DNA from: Palsa-360 sp963719875
GTDB lineage: Bacteria > Acidobacteriota > Terriglobia > Acidiferrales > UBA7541
Direction of reading: 5' to 3'
Length of the DNA stretch: 64,000 bases
NCBI GenBank assembly: GCA_963719875.1
Contig: CAVRDJ010000001.1
Coordinates: 558,001-622,000 of the forward strand
Shown here: one piece after another, positions 16,789 through 24,626 of the stretch
Layout: every line of letters begins with the position of its first letter
How positions within the stretch are numbered: the first letter of the stretch is position 1
Notes under the pieces: model-generated
What the model was told of the DNA's origin: nothing
The model's input: only the letters and a program-made list of their open reading frames with translations
Databases searched by the model: none
Program-made: the position numbers and the translations under genes

Positions 16789-18486
16789 ATGAAATTTCAC
16801 ACATTCGTTTTGCGGATCGGAGTCGCGGTGTTGTTCTGCGCCGCATTTTCAAACTTCCCGGTGTTGGCTGCGGATTGCAACGCATCCGCGTTGAGCGCCC
16901 TTGGCGTTCCCAATATGACCATCGCCTCCGCGACGGTCGTGCCGCCCGCCGCGCCAAACCCCGAGTATTGCGACGTGAAAGGTTCCGTCGCCACTTCCGG
17001 AGAAGGCGCGGAACCCGGCTCCGCAAATTTCGAAGTGATGCTCCCCGCCAACTGGAACCAAAAATTCATCTTCCATGGGGTCGGTGGCCTGGCGGGCTCT
17101 CTCAACTCTTCGGCGAATCCCGCGGACCAGGCCCTGCTCCTCGCACGGGGCTACGCCACCGCGATTACGGACACGGGCCACCAGGTATCCAATCCGACGT
17201 GGGAATACACCGCGCCGGGCACGCCCGACATGCCGAAAGTGATCGATTACTTCTACCGCGCTGTCCATGATGTGACGCTCGCCTCGAAACAACTCGTCAA
17301 GAATTACTACCATGCGGAGACGATCCGGCGCTCATACTTCGATGGCTGCTCCAACGGCGGCAAGATGGGCCTGATCGAGGCGACGCGCTTCCCCAACGAC
17401 TACGACGGCATTATTTCCGGAGCGCCCTGGCTCGACCCTGTCGGCACATCGCTGTGGAGCCTCAAGAATACAAAAGCGCTGCTCGACGCCTATATCCCTG
17501 CCGCGAAATTCCAAGCGGTCAGCGCCGCAATCCTGAAGCAGTGTGACAAGGCCGACGGAGTTGCCGACGGCCTCATCCAGAATCCCGCGAAGTGCGCCTT
17601 CCAGCCGGACGCCCTGGTCCCCGAAACTCTTACTCAGAAGCAGGCGGATGCACTCAAGCTGATCATGAGTCCGGTCCGCGATGAGCAGGGCAAATTGATT
17701 TATCCCGGATCGTCCGTGGGCAACCTGGGGCAGGACAACATGACGGTGCGCGGCCCCACGAATTATCTCGAGACGCCGCCTGTTGATGCCACATCCGCGA
17801 AGCCCTGGGGTGACGCCACGCTGCCGGCGAATTGGTCTCTCGCCCAGAACATCCTGATGAAACTTGGTTATTACGATGCGGGCAAGGACATGAACAACAC
17901 GATCGAGAGCCACGGCGTGGTGAAGACCGATGCTCTGAATCTTGTCTACTCGCGCCTCGCCGCTGATGTTCCTGACGATCCATCCGCGTTTGGCGGGTAT
18001 TTCGCAAAAGGCGGAAAGCTGCTGATCTACCACGGATACGACGACCTGATTATTTCTCCCTACAGCAGCATCTGGTTCTACGAAGATCTCGCGCAAGAAA
18101 ATGGCGGGTACGAAAAGGTCCAGCAAAATGCTCGCCTCTTCATGGTGCCTGGGATGCAACACTGCGGCACCGGTGCGGGGCCGAACACGTTTGACACCTT
18201 GAGCGCCCTCGAACAATGGGTGGAGAAGGGCATCGCGCCCGACGCGATCCCGGCTACGCATTCGACAAACAACGCGGTGGACCGCACCATGCCGCTCTGC
18301 AAGTTTCCAGAACAGGCTCACTACAAAGGGAGCGGCGATCTCAACAGCGCTGCGAGCTGGTCTTGCCCGCAAAAAGACAAGTCACTGCTTGCCGTCGGCC
18401 CCAACGGCATTCTGGCTGGAGCGAATGCACCGGTTCCCGCGCGCGTTAGCGCCCCGGCAAAACTCATGTCGAAGAGCGGGAATTGA
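16789..18486 (+). CDS. Tannase / feruloyl esterase family protein
   Basis: Exported esterase of 565 aa that hydrolyses galloyl or hydroxycinnamoyl esters. ATG 16789 has GGAGGGA at 16777-16783; the upstream in-frame start at 16723 is not supported. Signal peptide ends NFPVLA. The nucleophile is Ser in GCSNGGKMGL, the acid is in GYDDLIISP and the histidine in GMQHCG. The Cys adjacent to the Ser and the Cys after the His reproduce the CS-D-HC arrangement (disulfide bridging the catalytic Ser and His) characteristic of tannases. Lid-domain cysteines also fit. It would feed gallate or ferulate to the ring-cleaving and decarboxylating enzymes elsewhere in the window. Confidence 0.92.
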   Translation: MKFHTFVLRIGVAVLFCAAFSNFPVLAADCNASALSALGVPNMTIASATVVPPAAPNPEYCDVKGSVATSGEGAEPGSANFEVMLPANWNQKFIFHGVGGLAGSLNSSANPADQALLLARGYATAITDTGHQVSNPTWEYTAPGTPDMPKVIDYFYRAVHDVTLASKQLVKNYYHAETIRRSYFDGCSNGGKMGLIEATRFPNDYDGIISGAPWLDPVGTSLWSLKNTKALLDAYIPAAKFQAVSAAILKQCDKADGVADGLIQNPAKCAFQPDALVPETLTQKQADALKLIMSPVRDEQGKLIYPGSSVGNLGQDNMTVRGPTNYLETPPVDATSAKPWGDATLPANWSLAQNILMKLGYYDAGKDMNNTIESHGVVKTDALNLVYSRLAADVPDDPSAFGGYFAKGGKLLIYHGYDDLIISPYSSIWFYEDLAQENGGYEKVQQNARLFMVPGMQHCGTGAGPNTFDTLSALEQWVEKGIAPDAIPATHSTNNAVDRTMPLCKFPEQAHYKGSGDLNSAASWSCPQKDKSLLAVGPNGILAGANAPVPARVSAPAKLMSKSGN

Positions 18487-18790
18487 GACGCGCAAATAGG
18501 AGCAGGTTTTTTGCATGCCAGGCTTCACAGCTTGCGGAAAAACTCAAATTTTTGTCATTCCGAGGCGCGCTGCGCGCCGAGGAATCTCTCTTTCTTTTCA
18601 TGGAGTTAAATCGAAGAGAGATTCCTCGGTCGCCGCGGCGACCTCGGAATGACAAAATAAACTACTTTTTCCGCAGCCTCTTCAGCGTGTCGATTTTGGG
18701 TAAGTGAAACCTATGACGGCAGGCTTGAAGCCTGTCCCACATCTTGCGCTTGAGTCTTGGATCCTCAGCCGCGGACGATTTTTCGTAAGG
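18487..18790. other. Intergenic region filled by repeats
   Basis: 304 bp between tannase and the convergent exported gene. It holds the full family C element and, at 18716-18741, a short solo hairpin (GCAGGCTTGAAGCCTGTCCC) related to family A. No coding potential seen. Confidence 0.8.
18531..18678. repeat. Family C MITE-like element, copy 1
   Basis: About 148 bp. Termini CTTGCGGAAAAA and CTTTTTCCGCAGCC are inverted. Inner inverted blocks are TGTCATTCCGAGG...CCTCGGAATGACA and GAGGAATCTCTCTT...AAGAGAGATTCCTC, around TTCATGGAGTTAAATCG. Near-identical to copies at 28.7 and 42.9 kb. Confidence 0.9.
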
Positions 18791-19585
18791 CTACTTGCCG
18801 CCTTCCGATTTTTGTTGCATGTCGCCGTACGTTATATTGTCCTCACACACCATTTCTCCAAGATTCCAGCCCGGCTTCAGTTCGTAGATGGCGTGCCCAC
18901 CCCAGGGTTTCGTATACGCCTTCGGGTCTTCGATCGTGGTGTCGATCGTCAACGTGTCATGGTTCACGCGCCGAATGCGCTCCACAACGTGCAGATCCTC
19001 GGTGTGCGGATGGCCATCATTGTCGAGCCAGGTCTTGTCGTTAAACCCAGTTGTGTCCACGACGAGCGTATCTCCCTCCCACTTGCCAATCGAGTCTCCC
19101 ATCCACGTGCCAGGCAAATCCTTGGAATGCTCACGCCCGTCGGTGTAGATATTGCGCATAAAATGGTCATACTCGAAGAGCATCAATACTCGGCCGGGTA
19201 GATTGGCAATCTCCACCGGTTCCCCTCGTATGAGATAGATTCTTGGAACGCCCGGCGGAAAACATTGCAAGATGGGATCGTTTGACTCTGTTATGGAGAC
19301 GGAGTTGGGTCCGACATTGGGTTTGTTGGCTTTGAATTTCTCTTCCGCCCAGGGAGTCATCGGCGGCTTCTCGTTGGTAATGGAAAAAGCGAGCTCATAA
19401 ATGGTGTACTTGCGGGTTTTGTCAGGCGCGCGCCGTGATCGCCGCCAAACTCCCGACAGGTCCGCTGGCGGAGCCGGGGCTTGCACTTTTGCTACACCCG
19501 TCTTGGCTGTCTGAGAGAGTATCGCGGGCGGGGATGTCAGGGCAGCCACCACCGCAAACGTCAATCCCAATAAGCGATTCCGCAT
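18791..19585 (-). CDS. Exported protein of the DLTGVW/GHPH family (copy 2)
   Basis: Exported protein of 264 aa, start ATG 19585 (MRNRLLGLTF), signal peptide ending around PPAILSQ. It shares with the 5.7-kb paralogue DLSGVW, MTPWAEEKFK, CFPPGVPRI, LMLFEYDHFMRNIY, WMGDSIGKWEGDTLVVDTTG, GHPHTEDLHVVERIRRV and EDPKAYTKPWGG. The C-terminal EMVCEDN Cys is also shared (EYVCTDD in copy 1). It lies 23 bp downstream of a DUF6152 gene on the same strand, so the two form an operon. Function unknown; the histidine pair in GHPH is the most obvious candidate ligand. Confidence 0.78.
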   Translation of the reverse strand: MRNRLLGLTFAVVAALTSPPAILSQTAKTGVAKVQAPAPPADLSGVWRRSRRAPDKTRKYTIYELAFSITNEKPPMTPWAEEKFKANKPNVGPNSVSITESNDPILQCFPPGVPRIYLIRGEPVEIANLPGRVLMLFEYDHFMRNIYTDGREHSKDLPGTWMGDSIGKWEGDTLVVDTTGFNDKTWLDNDGHPHTEDLHVVERIRRVNHDTLTIDTTIEDPKAYTKPWGGHAIYELKPGWNLGEMVCEDNITYGDMQQKSEGGK

Positions 19586-19608
19586 ACCTGAGACTCCCCC
19601 GGCGGGCA

Positions 19609-20004
19609 CTATTCCGCGTAATCCTCGCCTCGATCCATCACGGTTTCCTTGCCGTTCGGAAACACCACCTTGCGGAGGCGTATGATTTTCGCGCCGCTCT
19701 TGGCGGCGTTGCCGACAAAAGTGACCTGATCCCCGGGCCTGAAAATACTCTTGTTCCATCCGAGCCGGGCCATGGTGGTCAGACTGGGAGCTTCGGCAGT
19801 CCATTTTTCGACCTTGCCGTCAGCGCCCGCCACATCGAACCAAATTTCCGTATGCGGATTCATGAATTGAAAATCCGTTACAGTGCCTTTGAAGGTGGTC
19901 TGTTTCGAATCGTATACCGACGATCCGTGATGGGCCATCACCGGGCCGGAGAATATTGCAAGTCCAATCGTCAACGTCAGTAAGAGAGACTGCTTACTTT
20001 TCAT
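19609..20004 (-). CDS. DUF6152 family exported protein (copy 3), N-terminal-His type
   Basis: Exported protein of 131 aa, start ATG 20004 with GAGGTGA upstream. Signal peptide ends SGPVMA, giving mature HHGSSVYD. NPH is present in FMNPHTEIW; the GHPAR segment of copies 1 and 2 is GNAAKSG here, so that second histidine is not conserved while HHG and NPH are. First gene of a two-gene operon with the GHPH-family protein. Unknown function; see the histidine-brace proposal under findings. Confidence 0.85.
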   Translation of the reverse strand: MKSKQSLLLTLTIGLAIFSGPVMAHHGSSVYDSKQTTFKGTVTDFQFMNPHTEIWFDVAGADGKVEKWTAEAPSLTTMARLGWNKSIFRPGDQVTFVGNAAKSGAKIIRLRKVVFPNGKETVMDRGEDYAE

Positions 20005-20411
20005 GAATCACCTCGTTGTTGGCGCGACTACCCCATTGCCAATCGGCGCTGTCAATGCAATACCTGTTGATGAGATTTCATCGGCCTTGGGTATCAAATT
20101 ACTTAGACGTGGCGTCCGGCAGCGGCGTTTCCGGAGCATCGGCTGGAGGCAACAGCATATGAGATGCAGTAAGCGTCCCAATATTGAGGAGAGTGCCAAG
20201 AATCGTTCCTAGATTTCGCATGCTATTTTGTAGATGCATCCTCGATGTTCCTCTGTGCTCTCCGTGTCCTCTGTGGTGAAATCCGAAAAGCGCAACACAG
20301 AGTTCACTGAGAAAAGCGGAGTTTCGCAGAGGCGCCTCGATCGAAATTCAATTTTCTAAATTGTCCGGAATTCTGGGACGCAGTGGCGAGGCCCACAGGG
20401 CTTTCCATATT
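20005..20411. other. Intergenic region with family D repeat
   Basis: 407 bp with no credible gene. At 20240-20334 it has CTCTGTGCTC...GTCCTCTGTGGTGAAA facing AACACAGAGTTCACTGAG, an inverted pair that recurs at 39.6, 44.7 and 54.2 kb. The upstream half must contain the DUF6152 promoter; TTGACA is present on the minus strand at 20055-20050 without a clear -10. Confidence 0.6.
20240..20334. repeat. Family D (CACAGAG) repeat, copy 1
   Basis: Facing blocks rich in CTCTGTG and CACAGAG, with TGAGAAAAGCGGAG in the right block. The right block reappears nearly verbatim at 39.6 and, less exactly, 54.2 kb. Confidence 0.7.
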
Positions 20412-21482
20412 TTACTTCTTGACATATTTCTTCAGATCCATCGGGCCGACCTCCGCCCCGTACACGCTGCCTTGGTGGTCCACCGCCACGCCCTCCGCCG
20501 CGCTTGACCCACCCTTCGGCGCAGGGTCCGGGATGAAGCCCGTTACCTTGCCGTCTTTGGCGCTCCCGATCCGGATGCCTCTCATACATCCCGGGTTATA
20601 TCCATAGCCCGGTTGATCTGTGGACTCCGAGTCAGCCACATACATGGTGTCGTCCTTATCGATAAAAATTCCGCTCGGCCGGCCAAATTGTTTCCACTCA
20701 GCGATGAACTTGCCCTCCTGGTCGAAAATCTGGATGCGGTTGTTGGAACGGTCGCCGACAAACAGCCGCCCCTTGGAATCGAAGGCCAGGGTATGAGGCA
20801 CATTGAATTCGCCGGGAGCCGATCCGAGCCTCCCCCATTCCTTTACGAACTTCCCTTGCTTCGAGAACTTCACGATGCGCGCGTTGACTTGCGAATTCGG
20901 CGGAGAACCATGCCCGTCCGCGACAAAAATATCGCCATTCGGAGCGATCACGACAGCCGACGGCCGGTTGAATGTATCCGGAGTATTGCCGGGAACACCG
21001 GCCTTGCCGAGCGTCATCAACACTTTTCCGTCGGGGCTGAACTTGAAGATCTGGTGGCCCTTTCCATGTTTGCCCATGTCGTCACTTGTGGCGATTCCTC
21101 CGACTCCATCGGTCACCCACACGTTTCCGTCTTTGTCCACAAAGATTCCGTGTGGAAGGATGAACATTCCCGCGCCAAAATTTTTCAGAAGTTTGCCTGA
21201 CGGGTCAAACTCGAGGATTGGAGCGAGGTTTGAGTCCGCGCAACTATTTTCGCCACATCGGTCATAGGTCCAAATGTTTCCGTCAGGACCGATCGCCACG
21301 CCCGAAGTCGACCCCCACTTCCTGCCGTCGGGCAATTGCGCCCAGTGGAGAACGGTTCGATACGGATTCGGCAGATCGTTCGGAGGGGGATAGCTCGCCT
21401 GGGCGCGCCCATTCGAGCTATAAGCCGCAAGGATCGCGATGGTCAATGCCAACTCGAATCCTAGCCGGCTTGCGTTCCGCAT
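20412..21482 (-). CDS. Exported NHL-repeat beta-propeller protein (PAL-like)
   Basis: Exported protein of 356 aa, start ATG 21482 with GGAGGGG upstream; signal peptide ends NGRAQA. Six-bladed NHL propeller with repeats such as GVAIGPDGNIWTYD, GIFVDKDGNVWVTD, AVVIAPNGDIFVADG, TLAFDSKGRLFVGDRSNNRI and GIFIDKDDTMYVADS. The fold is that of peptidyl-alpha-hydroxyglycine alpha-amidating lyase and related proteins; enzymatic function is not established. It resembles the propeller at 25.8 kb in fold but not closely in sequence. It is 27 bp upstream of nothing on its own strand except the promoter region it shares with cupin gene 21510, which precedes it by 27 bp and is likely in the same operon. Confidence 0.85.
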   Translation of the reverse strand: MRNASRLGFELALTIAILAAYSSNGRAQASYPPPNDLPNPYRTVLHWAQLPDGRKWGSTSGVAIGPDGNIWTYDRCGENSCADSNLAPILEFDPSGKLLKNFGAGMFILPHGIFVDKDGNVWVTDGVGGIATSDDMGKHGKGHQIFKFSPDGKVLMTLGKAGVPGNTPDTFNRPSAVVIAPNGDIFVADGHGSPPNSQVNARIVKFSKQGKFVKEWGRLGSAPGEFNVPHTLAFDSKGRLFVGDRSNNRIQIFDQEGKFIAEWKQFGRPSGIFIDKDDTMYVADSESTDQPGYGYNPGCMRGIRIGSAKDGKVTGFIPDPAPKGGSSAAEGVAVDHQGSVYGAEVGPMDLKKYVKK

Positions 21483-21509
21483 GATTGCCCCTCCAGAGCG
21501 GAATTTTTG

Positions 21510-21965
21510 CTACTTACTTTCGATGTTAATCGCATAGTAACTCACTGTCTTCGTCGAAATTTCTTTCCACCAGTGCGGCGTTTTAGCCGGAATCGTAATG
21601 ACGTCGCCTTTACTCAAGTGGAAAGTCTCTCCACCCTCGATCGACGTACCCCTCATTTGGTCCGGGCCAGTTTGCTTGGCGCCGACCATGGTTCCGCCAG
21701 TGATAAACGTAGCTTCTCCATCGACCATGATGAAGATGTGGTTGGTATGCTCATGATATTCCGCGGCGCCAGCTTCCCGGTGATTGGCCAGCACGAGGAG
21801 GCCCGGGTCGTTTATGATCGGCCCGCCTTTGGCCATCACCGCCGCGACCTTGTCGTGAGGGATATAGTGAACTGCTGCCGGTACACCCTCTCCTGTGGAC
21901 GCGGCGGAAGCGGTTAGCAAAACAAACGCGGTGAACAACGCACCTTTCGCGAGTAAAAATTTCAT
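21510..21965 (-). CDS. Exported cupin-domain protein (copy 1)
   Basis: Small exported cupin of 151 aa. ATG 21965 (MKFLLAKGAL) gives a signal peptide; the frame upstream overlaps the preceding gene's end and is not needed. Cupin motif 1 appears as EYHEHTNHIFIMVDGEATFITGG with His ligands, motif 2 as GDVITIPAKTPHWW. The segment TGGTMVGAKQTGPDQMRGTSIEGG is closely matched by the neighbouring cupin (TGGTVVGEKRTNAANLSGTAIDGG), so the two are duplicated. A metal site with three His is likely; substrate unknown. It lies 43 bp behind the second cupin in the same direction. Confidence 0.82.
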   Translation of the reverse strand: MKFLLAKGALFTAFVLLTASAASTGEGVPAAVHYIPHDKVAAVMAKGGPIINDPGLLVLANHREAGAAEYHEHTNHIFIMVDGEATFITGGTMVGAKQTGPDQMRGTSIEGGETFHLSKGDVITIPAKTPHWWKEISTKTVSYYAINIESK

Positions 21966-22008
21966 TTTTGTCCTTTTCTCAACCCGAATTTTTGTATTAG
22001 CCTGGATT

Positions 22009-22572
22009 TTACTGTGCGCCGCCAACAGGCCGTGGCACATGCAACGTCATCAACACGAGTAATCCGTTGGCGGGTTTGAACTGGTGTGGCGTGCCTTCAG
22101 GAATAATGGCGAAATCTCCCTTGTTGAACGCCTGCACCGTTCCACCGTCAATCGCCGTGCCCGAGAGGTTCGCGGCGTTTGTGCGCTTCTCGCCCACGAC
22201 TGTTCCGCCGGTGGTTAGCGTCCCGCCTCCGTCTATCACGTAAACCATTTCCGCTTCTTTTTCGTGAACTGCCACTGCCCCGTCGACGGGCCGGTATTCA
22301 AGATTCGCGGTGTACGGCGCGAGGGAAAGAATATGTTCGGCGACAGCTACTTGACCTTCCTTCCGTTCGCCCTTCGCTTTCGCCAGCAGCGCCTGCACCT
22401 CCGCGGCGGACGTAAATATTTTCATCATTGCGGCATCCGTCTGCGCGGCAGGAGCCTGTGGCATCGCCATTGACGCCGCGGGAGTGACCGCCGGAGACGT
22501 GGCCGGTTGTCCAGCCATCACCACCATCGCTGCGATGAGTGCCAGCATGAGGCTTATTCCAAGAGTGCGCAT
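22009..22572 (-). CDS. Exported cupin-domain protein (copy 2)
   Basis: Exported cupin of 187 aa with GAGGAGATCTAG before ATG 22572. An Ala/Pro-rich linker follows the signal peptide. Cupin strands include AVAVHEKEAEMVYVIDGGGTLTTGG and GDFAIIPEGTPHQFKP, so motif 1 keeps only one His with Glu residues while motif 2 keeps GTPHQF. First gene of a minus-strand run: cupin, cupin, NHL propeller. The paralogous pairing suggests a heteromeric or sequential role. Function not known. Confidence 0.82.
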   Translation of the reverse strand: MRTLGISLMLALIAAMVVMAGQPATSPAVTPAASMAMPQAPAAQTDAAMMKIFTSAAEVQALLAKAKGERKEGQVAVAEHILSLAPYTANLEYRPVDGAVAVHEKEAEMVYVIDGGGTLTTGGTVVGEKRTNAANLSGTAIDGGTVQAFNKGDFAIIPEGTPHQFKPANGLLVLMTLHVPRPVGGAQ

Positions 22573-22820
22573 CTAGATCTCCTCTAACCAGGATTTCCGT
22601 GTTGACCATCCGGATGGGCACACTTATACACCCGGCGGCCTCCCGGGTGAACTCAAATTGATTTTCGTTGCATATCTCCCGGGGAGGGCCATTCTCGGGA
22701 ATCGGAAAAAATTTTGGAATTCCTCGGAAATGGTGTACGAAATGGGGGTCCCAGCGTACTATTTCACGCGGTTTTCATGATTGACCGGGTGAGTTTCCTA
22801 ATCAAGGCGCGGAGAATAGC

Positions 22821-23171
22821 ATGACAAAAATGTTGGCACATTGGATCTTGAGCGCGCTGTGCTTGCTGCTGGTCGCGCACTTTGTTCCTGGATTTTTCGT
22901 GAGGGGGTTCGGCACGGCGCTCATTGCGGCGGTGGTGATCGGTCTGGTCAACGGCACGATCGGGATGCTTCTGAAGATTATTACGTTTCCGCTCACGATC
23001 GTCACGTTTGGCATCTTCTGGCTGCTGATTAATGCGCTGATGTTGAAGTTCGCGGCGCTCTTCGTACCCGGATTCGAAGTGCGCGGCCTATGGCCCGCGT
23101 TTTGGGGCGGGCTAATTCTGAGCCTGCTGAACATGACCATCCGCCAGCTTCTTAAGAATCGCAACGAGTAA
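22821..23171 (+). CDS. Phage-holin-family (superfamily IV-like) small membrane protein
   Basis: Integral membrane protein of 116 aa with four hydrophobic segments. The pattern (ALCLLLVAHFVPGFFVRGFGTALIAAVVIGLVNG then KIITFPLTIVTFGIFWLLINALML, PGFEVRGLWPAFWGGLILS) is that of the widespread PF04020-type 'mycobacterial 4-TMS holin' family, which is chromosomal and of uncertain function rather than a true phage holin. No phage genes are nearby. Start ATG 22821 follows GGAGAATAGC. It is divergent from the cupin gene. Confidence 0.85.
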   Translation: MTKMLAHWILSALCLLLVAHFVPGFFVRGFGTALIAAVVIGLVNGTIGMLLKIITFPLTIVTFGIFWLLINALMLKFAALFVPGFEVRGLWPAFWGGLILSLLNMTIRQLLKNRNE

Positions 23172-23252
23172 TGCTGCTAGTCCTGATTTCCAGCGACAAC
23201 CCTGGCCGGGTGGGACGCACACCATTTGCCTAATCCAGGACGCAGGAGTTCC

Positions 23253-23313
23253 GTAGCGCCGGCGTCTCGCCGGCGATTTTTCCGTCTCCACAGTGCAAAG
23301 ACGCCGGCGCTAC
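23253..23313. repeat. REP-like GC-rich palindrome (GTAGCGCCGGCG)
   Basis: GTAGCGCCGGCGTCTCGCCGGCG and the facing GACGCCGGCGCTACC form one stem with an AT-rich loop. It keeps the GTAGCG...CGCTAC ends of family A with a different core. Confidence 0.8.
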
Positions 23314-23324
23314 CAGGATTGATT

Positions 23325-23654
23325 TTAGTAGTCTTCGACGGGCTTGCGGCTAAACGGGGATCGCGGCGTTCGAGGCGCGCGGGCGCTGCGGTAATCCTCC
23401 AGCTCCGCATTGGTGATGGCGTAGTGCGTGTCCGGCGGATGGTTCGCGTACGTCGCCAGCTCGCGGCGGAGCTTGCGCGAGCAAACATCCGGCGCATCTT
23501 GAATGCGCAGCAGGTGCTCATTGAATGCTTGGGTGGGAATCGTCAGCGTGAATTCGCGCGGCTCGGTCGAAACTTCCCGCACGGTGAAGGTGTACTCGCG
23601 GACCAACGTCTTCACCTCGTACCCGAGAAATTGCACGATGATTTCGTGGCTCAC
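23325..23654 (-). CDS. Conserved hypothetical protein
   Basis: Predicted cytoplasmic protein of 109 aa starting at GTG 23654, whose GTGA overlaps the TGA of the preceding gene, indicating translational coupling. Reads SHEIIVQFLGYEVKTLVREY, a beta-rich half (TFTVREVSTEPREFTLTIP), then a helical, charged half ending in an Arg/Pro-rich tail. No known motif recognised. The longer frame to 23978 runs through the neighbour and is rejected. Confidence 0.65.
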   Translation of the reverse strand: MSHEIIVQFLGYEVKTLVREYTFTVREVSTEPREFTLTIPTQAFNEHLLRIQDAPDVCSRKLRRELATYANHPPDTHYAITNAELEDYRSARAPRTPRSPFSRKPVEDY

Positions 23655-23893
23655 TTGGCGCCTACGGCCAGCCCGAGAGCAGGGACCCCTGCCACTACTT
23701 TCTTGATTTTCTTCGCGCGCCGCCGTTTGGGTGGTGTTCCTTCCGCGGGGTCGACGACCATAATGCTCGTGACGAATTTCTTCATCCCATGAAGGTCGAA
23801 GTCGATGGAAGTGCGGTCCGAATTGGATTCGGTGACGACACCAAGACCGTACTGAAAATGCTTGATGTATGCGCCTTCTTCGAGAGCTTTCAA
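23651..23893 (-). CDS. Small hypothetical basic-tailed protein
   Basis: 80-aa protein with TTG start at 23893 preceded by GAGGAGGCAAC. It reads LKALEEGAYIKHFQYGLGVV, then DRTSIDFDLHGMKKFVTSIM, with a Lys/Arg-rich stretch PKRRRAKKIKK near the end. The N-terminal part resembles small beta-barrel DNA/RNA-binding-like modules in which a 'HxxYGxGxV...DFxxxGxKxFV' pattern occurs (as in the C-terminal UvrD/CarD-like tudor fold); this is a pattern impression only. Coupled by a 4-bp overlap to the next gene. Confidence 0.65.
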   Translation of the reverse strand: MKALEEGAYIKHFQYGLGVVTESNSDRTSIDFDLHGMKKFVTSIMVVDPAEGTPPKRRRAKKIKKVVAGVPALGLAVGAK

Positions 23894-24251
23894 GTTGCCT
23901 CCTCGCGTGGAACACACTTGGCGTCTTTGGGCGATGTCCACAATCCCACTGCACCAAACCCAAAAAAATGGCCCGCAAGAGTGGACTTGCAGGCCTCCAA
24001 GAAATCTAAAGGATTACAAGAACAACAATCTCAAATCCATTTTAACACGCTGTCTCTCCGCTGCCTAACACTATCCACACCCGCTTGCCCCCTGCTAGCG
24101 CCCAGTTTCCTCACGAATTTGCGCCGATGGGCGCCACACGGCGGCAAAGAATATCCGCCTGGGCCATCTGCCTGGTGATTGAAAATTGAGGGAACCCCGC
24201 ATCAAGCTGCAGAGTGATTTGGCCAACAGGGAGGCGAAGAACTCGGTCAAG
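23894..24251. other. Intergenic region, nothing recognised
   Basis: 358 bp between minus-strand genes. A short AATCTCAAATCC tract resembles family E. Otherwise no repeat, hairpin or gene could be supported. Confidence 0.5.
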
Positions 24252-24479
24252 TTACCTTACCGGAGAAAAGATCCAATCAAAGGGCAGAATTCGCAGCAGC
24301 CTCGTTTTCGATACTTTCCCGTGCCAGCCGCATCTCGGGTTATCGCAGGCAATTTCCTCTTCGCCGAAAATTTTCATCGCCTCGTTTTCCGAGAGCTCCG
24401 GCTTTGTGCACTTCCTCTGCAAATTGATATTGTGCCCATCCTTGGGGCACGCAAAAACAATTCGATAGGCTTTGCTCAT
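24252..24479 (-). CDS. Small Cys-rich (zinc-ribbon-like) hypothetical protein
   Basis: 75-aa protein from ATG 24479. Four cysteines in two clusters, FACPKDGHNINLQRKC and CDNPRCGWHG, with adjacent histidines, suggest a structural zinc site. No signal peptide. Codon use and the compact Cys/His spacing make it look real. Function unknown. Confidence 0.6.
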   Translation of the reverse strand: MSKAYRIVFACPKDGHNINLQRKCTKPELSENEAMKIFGEEEIACDNPRCGWHGKVSKTRLLRILPFDWIFSPVR

Positions 24480-24626
24480 GCCTCATGATAGCACTTCGCG
24501 ATTCCCCTGACCAATACCGGGAACACCCTATGTTCCATTTCGAGCATTGCAGCCTTTTCAAGGCGGCCTATCTTGACTGGTTGCAGTATTTTGCACTGCC
24601 GTTCTGCCGTGCCCGGCGGCGCGGCG

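Noticed and set aside
22821..23171. Holin-like protein considered as part of a prophage
   Set aside because: No other phage gene nearby; PF04020-type proteins are common on chromosomes.
24252..24479. Cys-rich small protein considered as a toxin or antitoxin
   Set aside because: No partner gene of suitable size next to it and no toxin motif.
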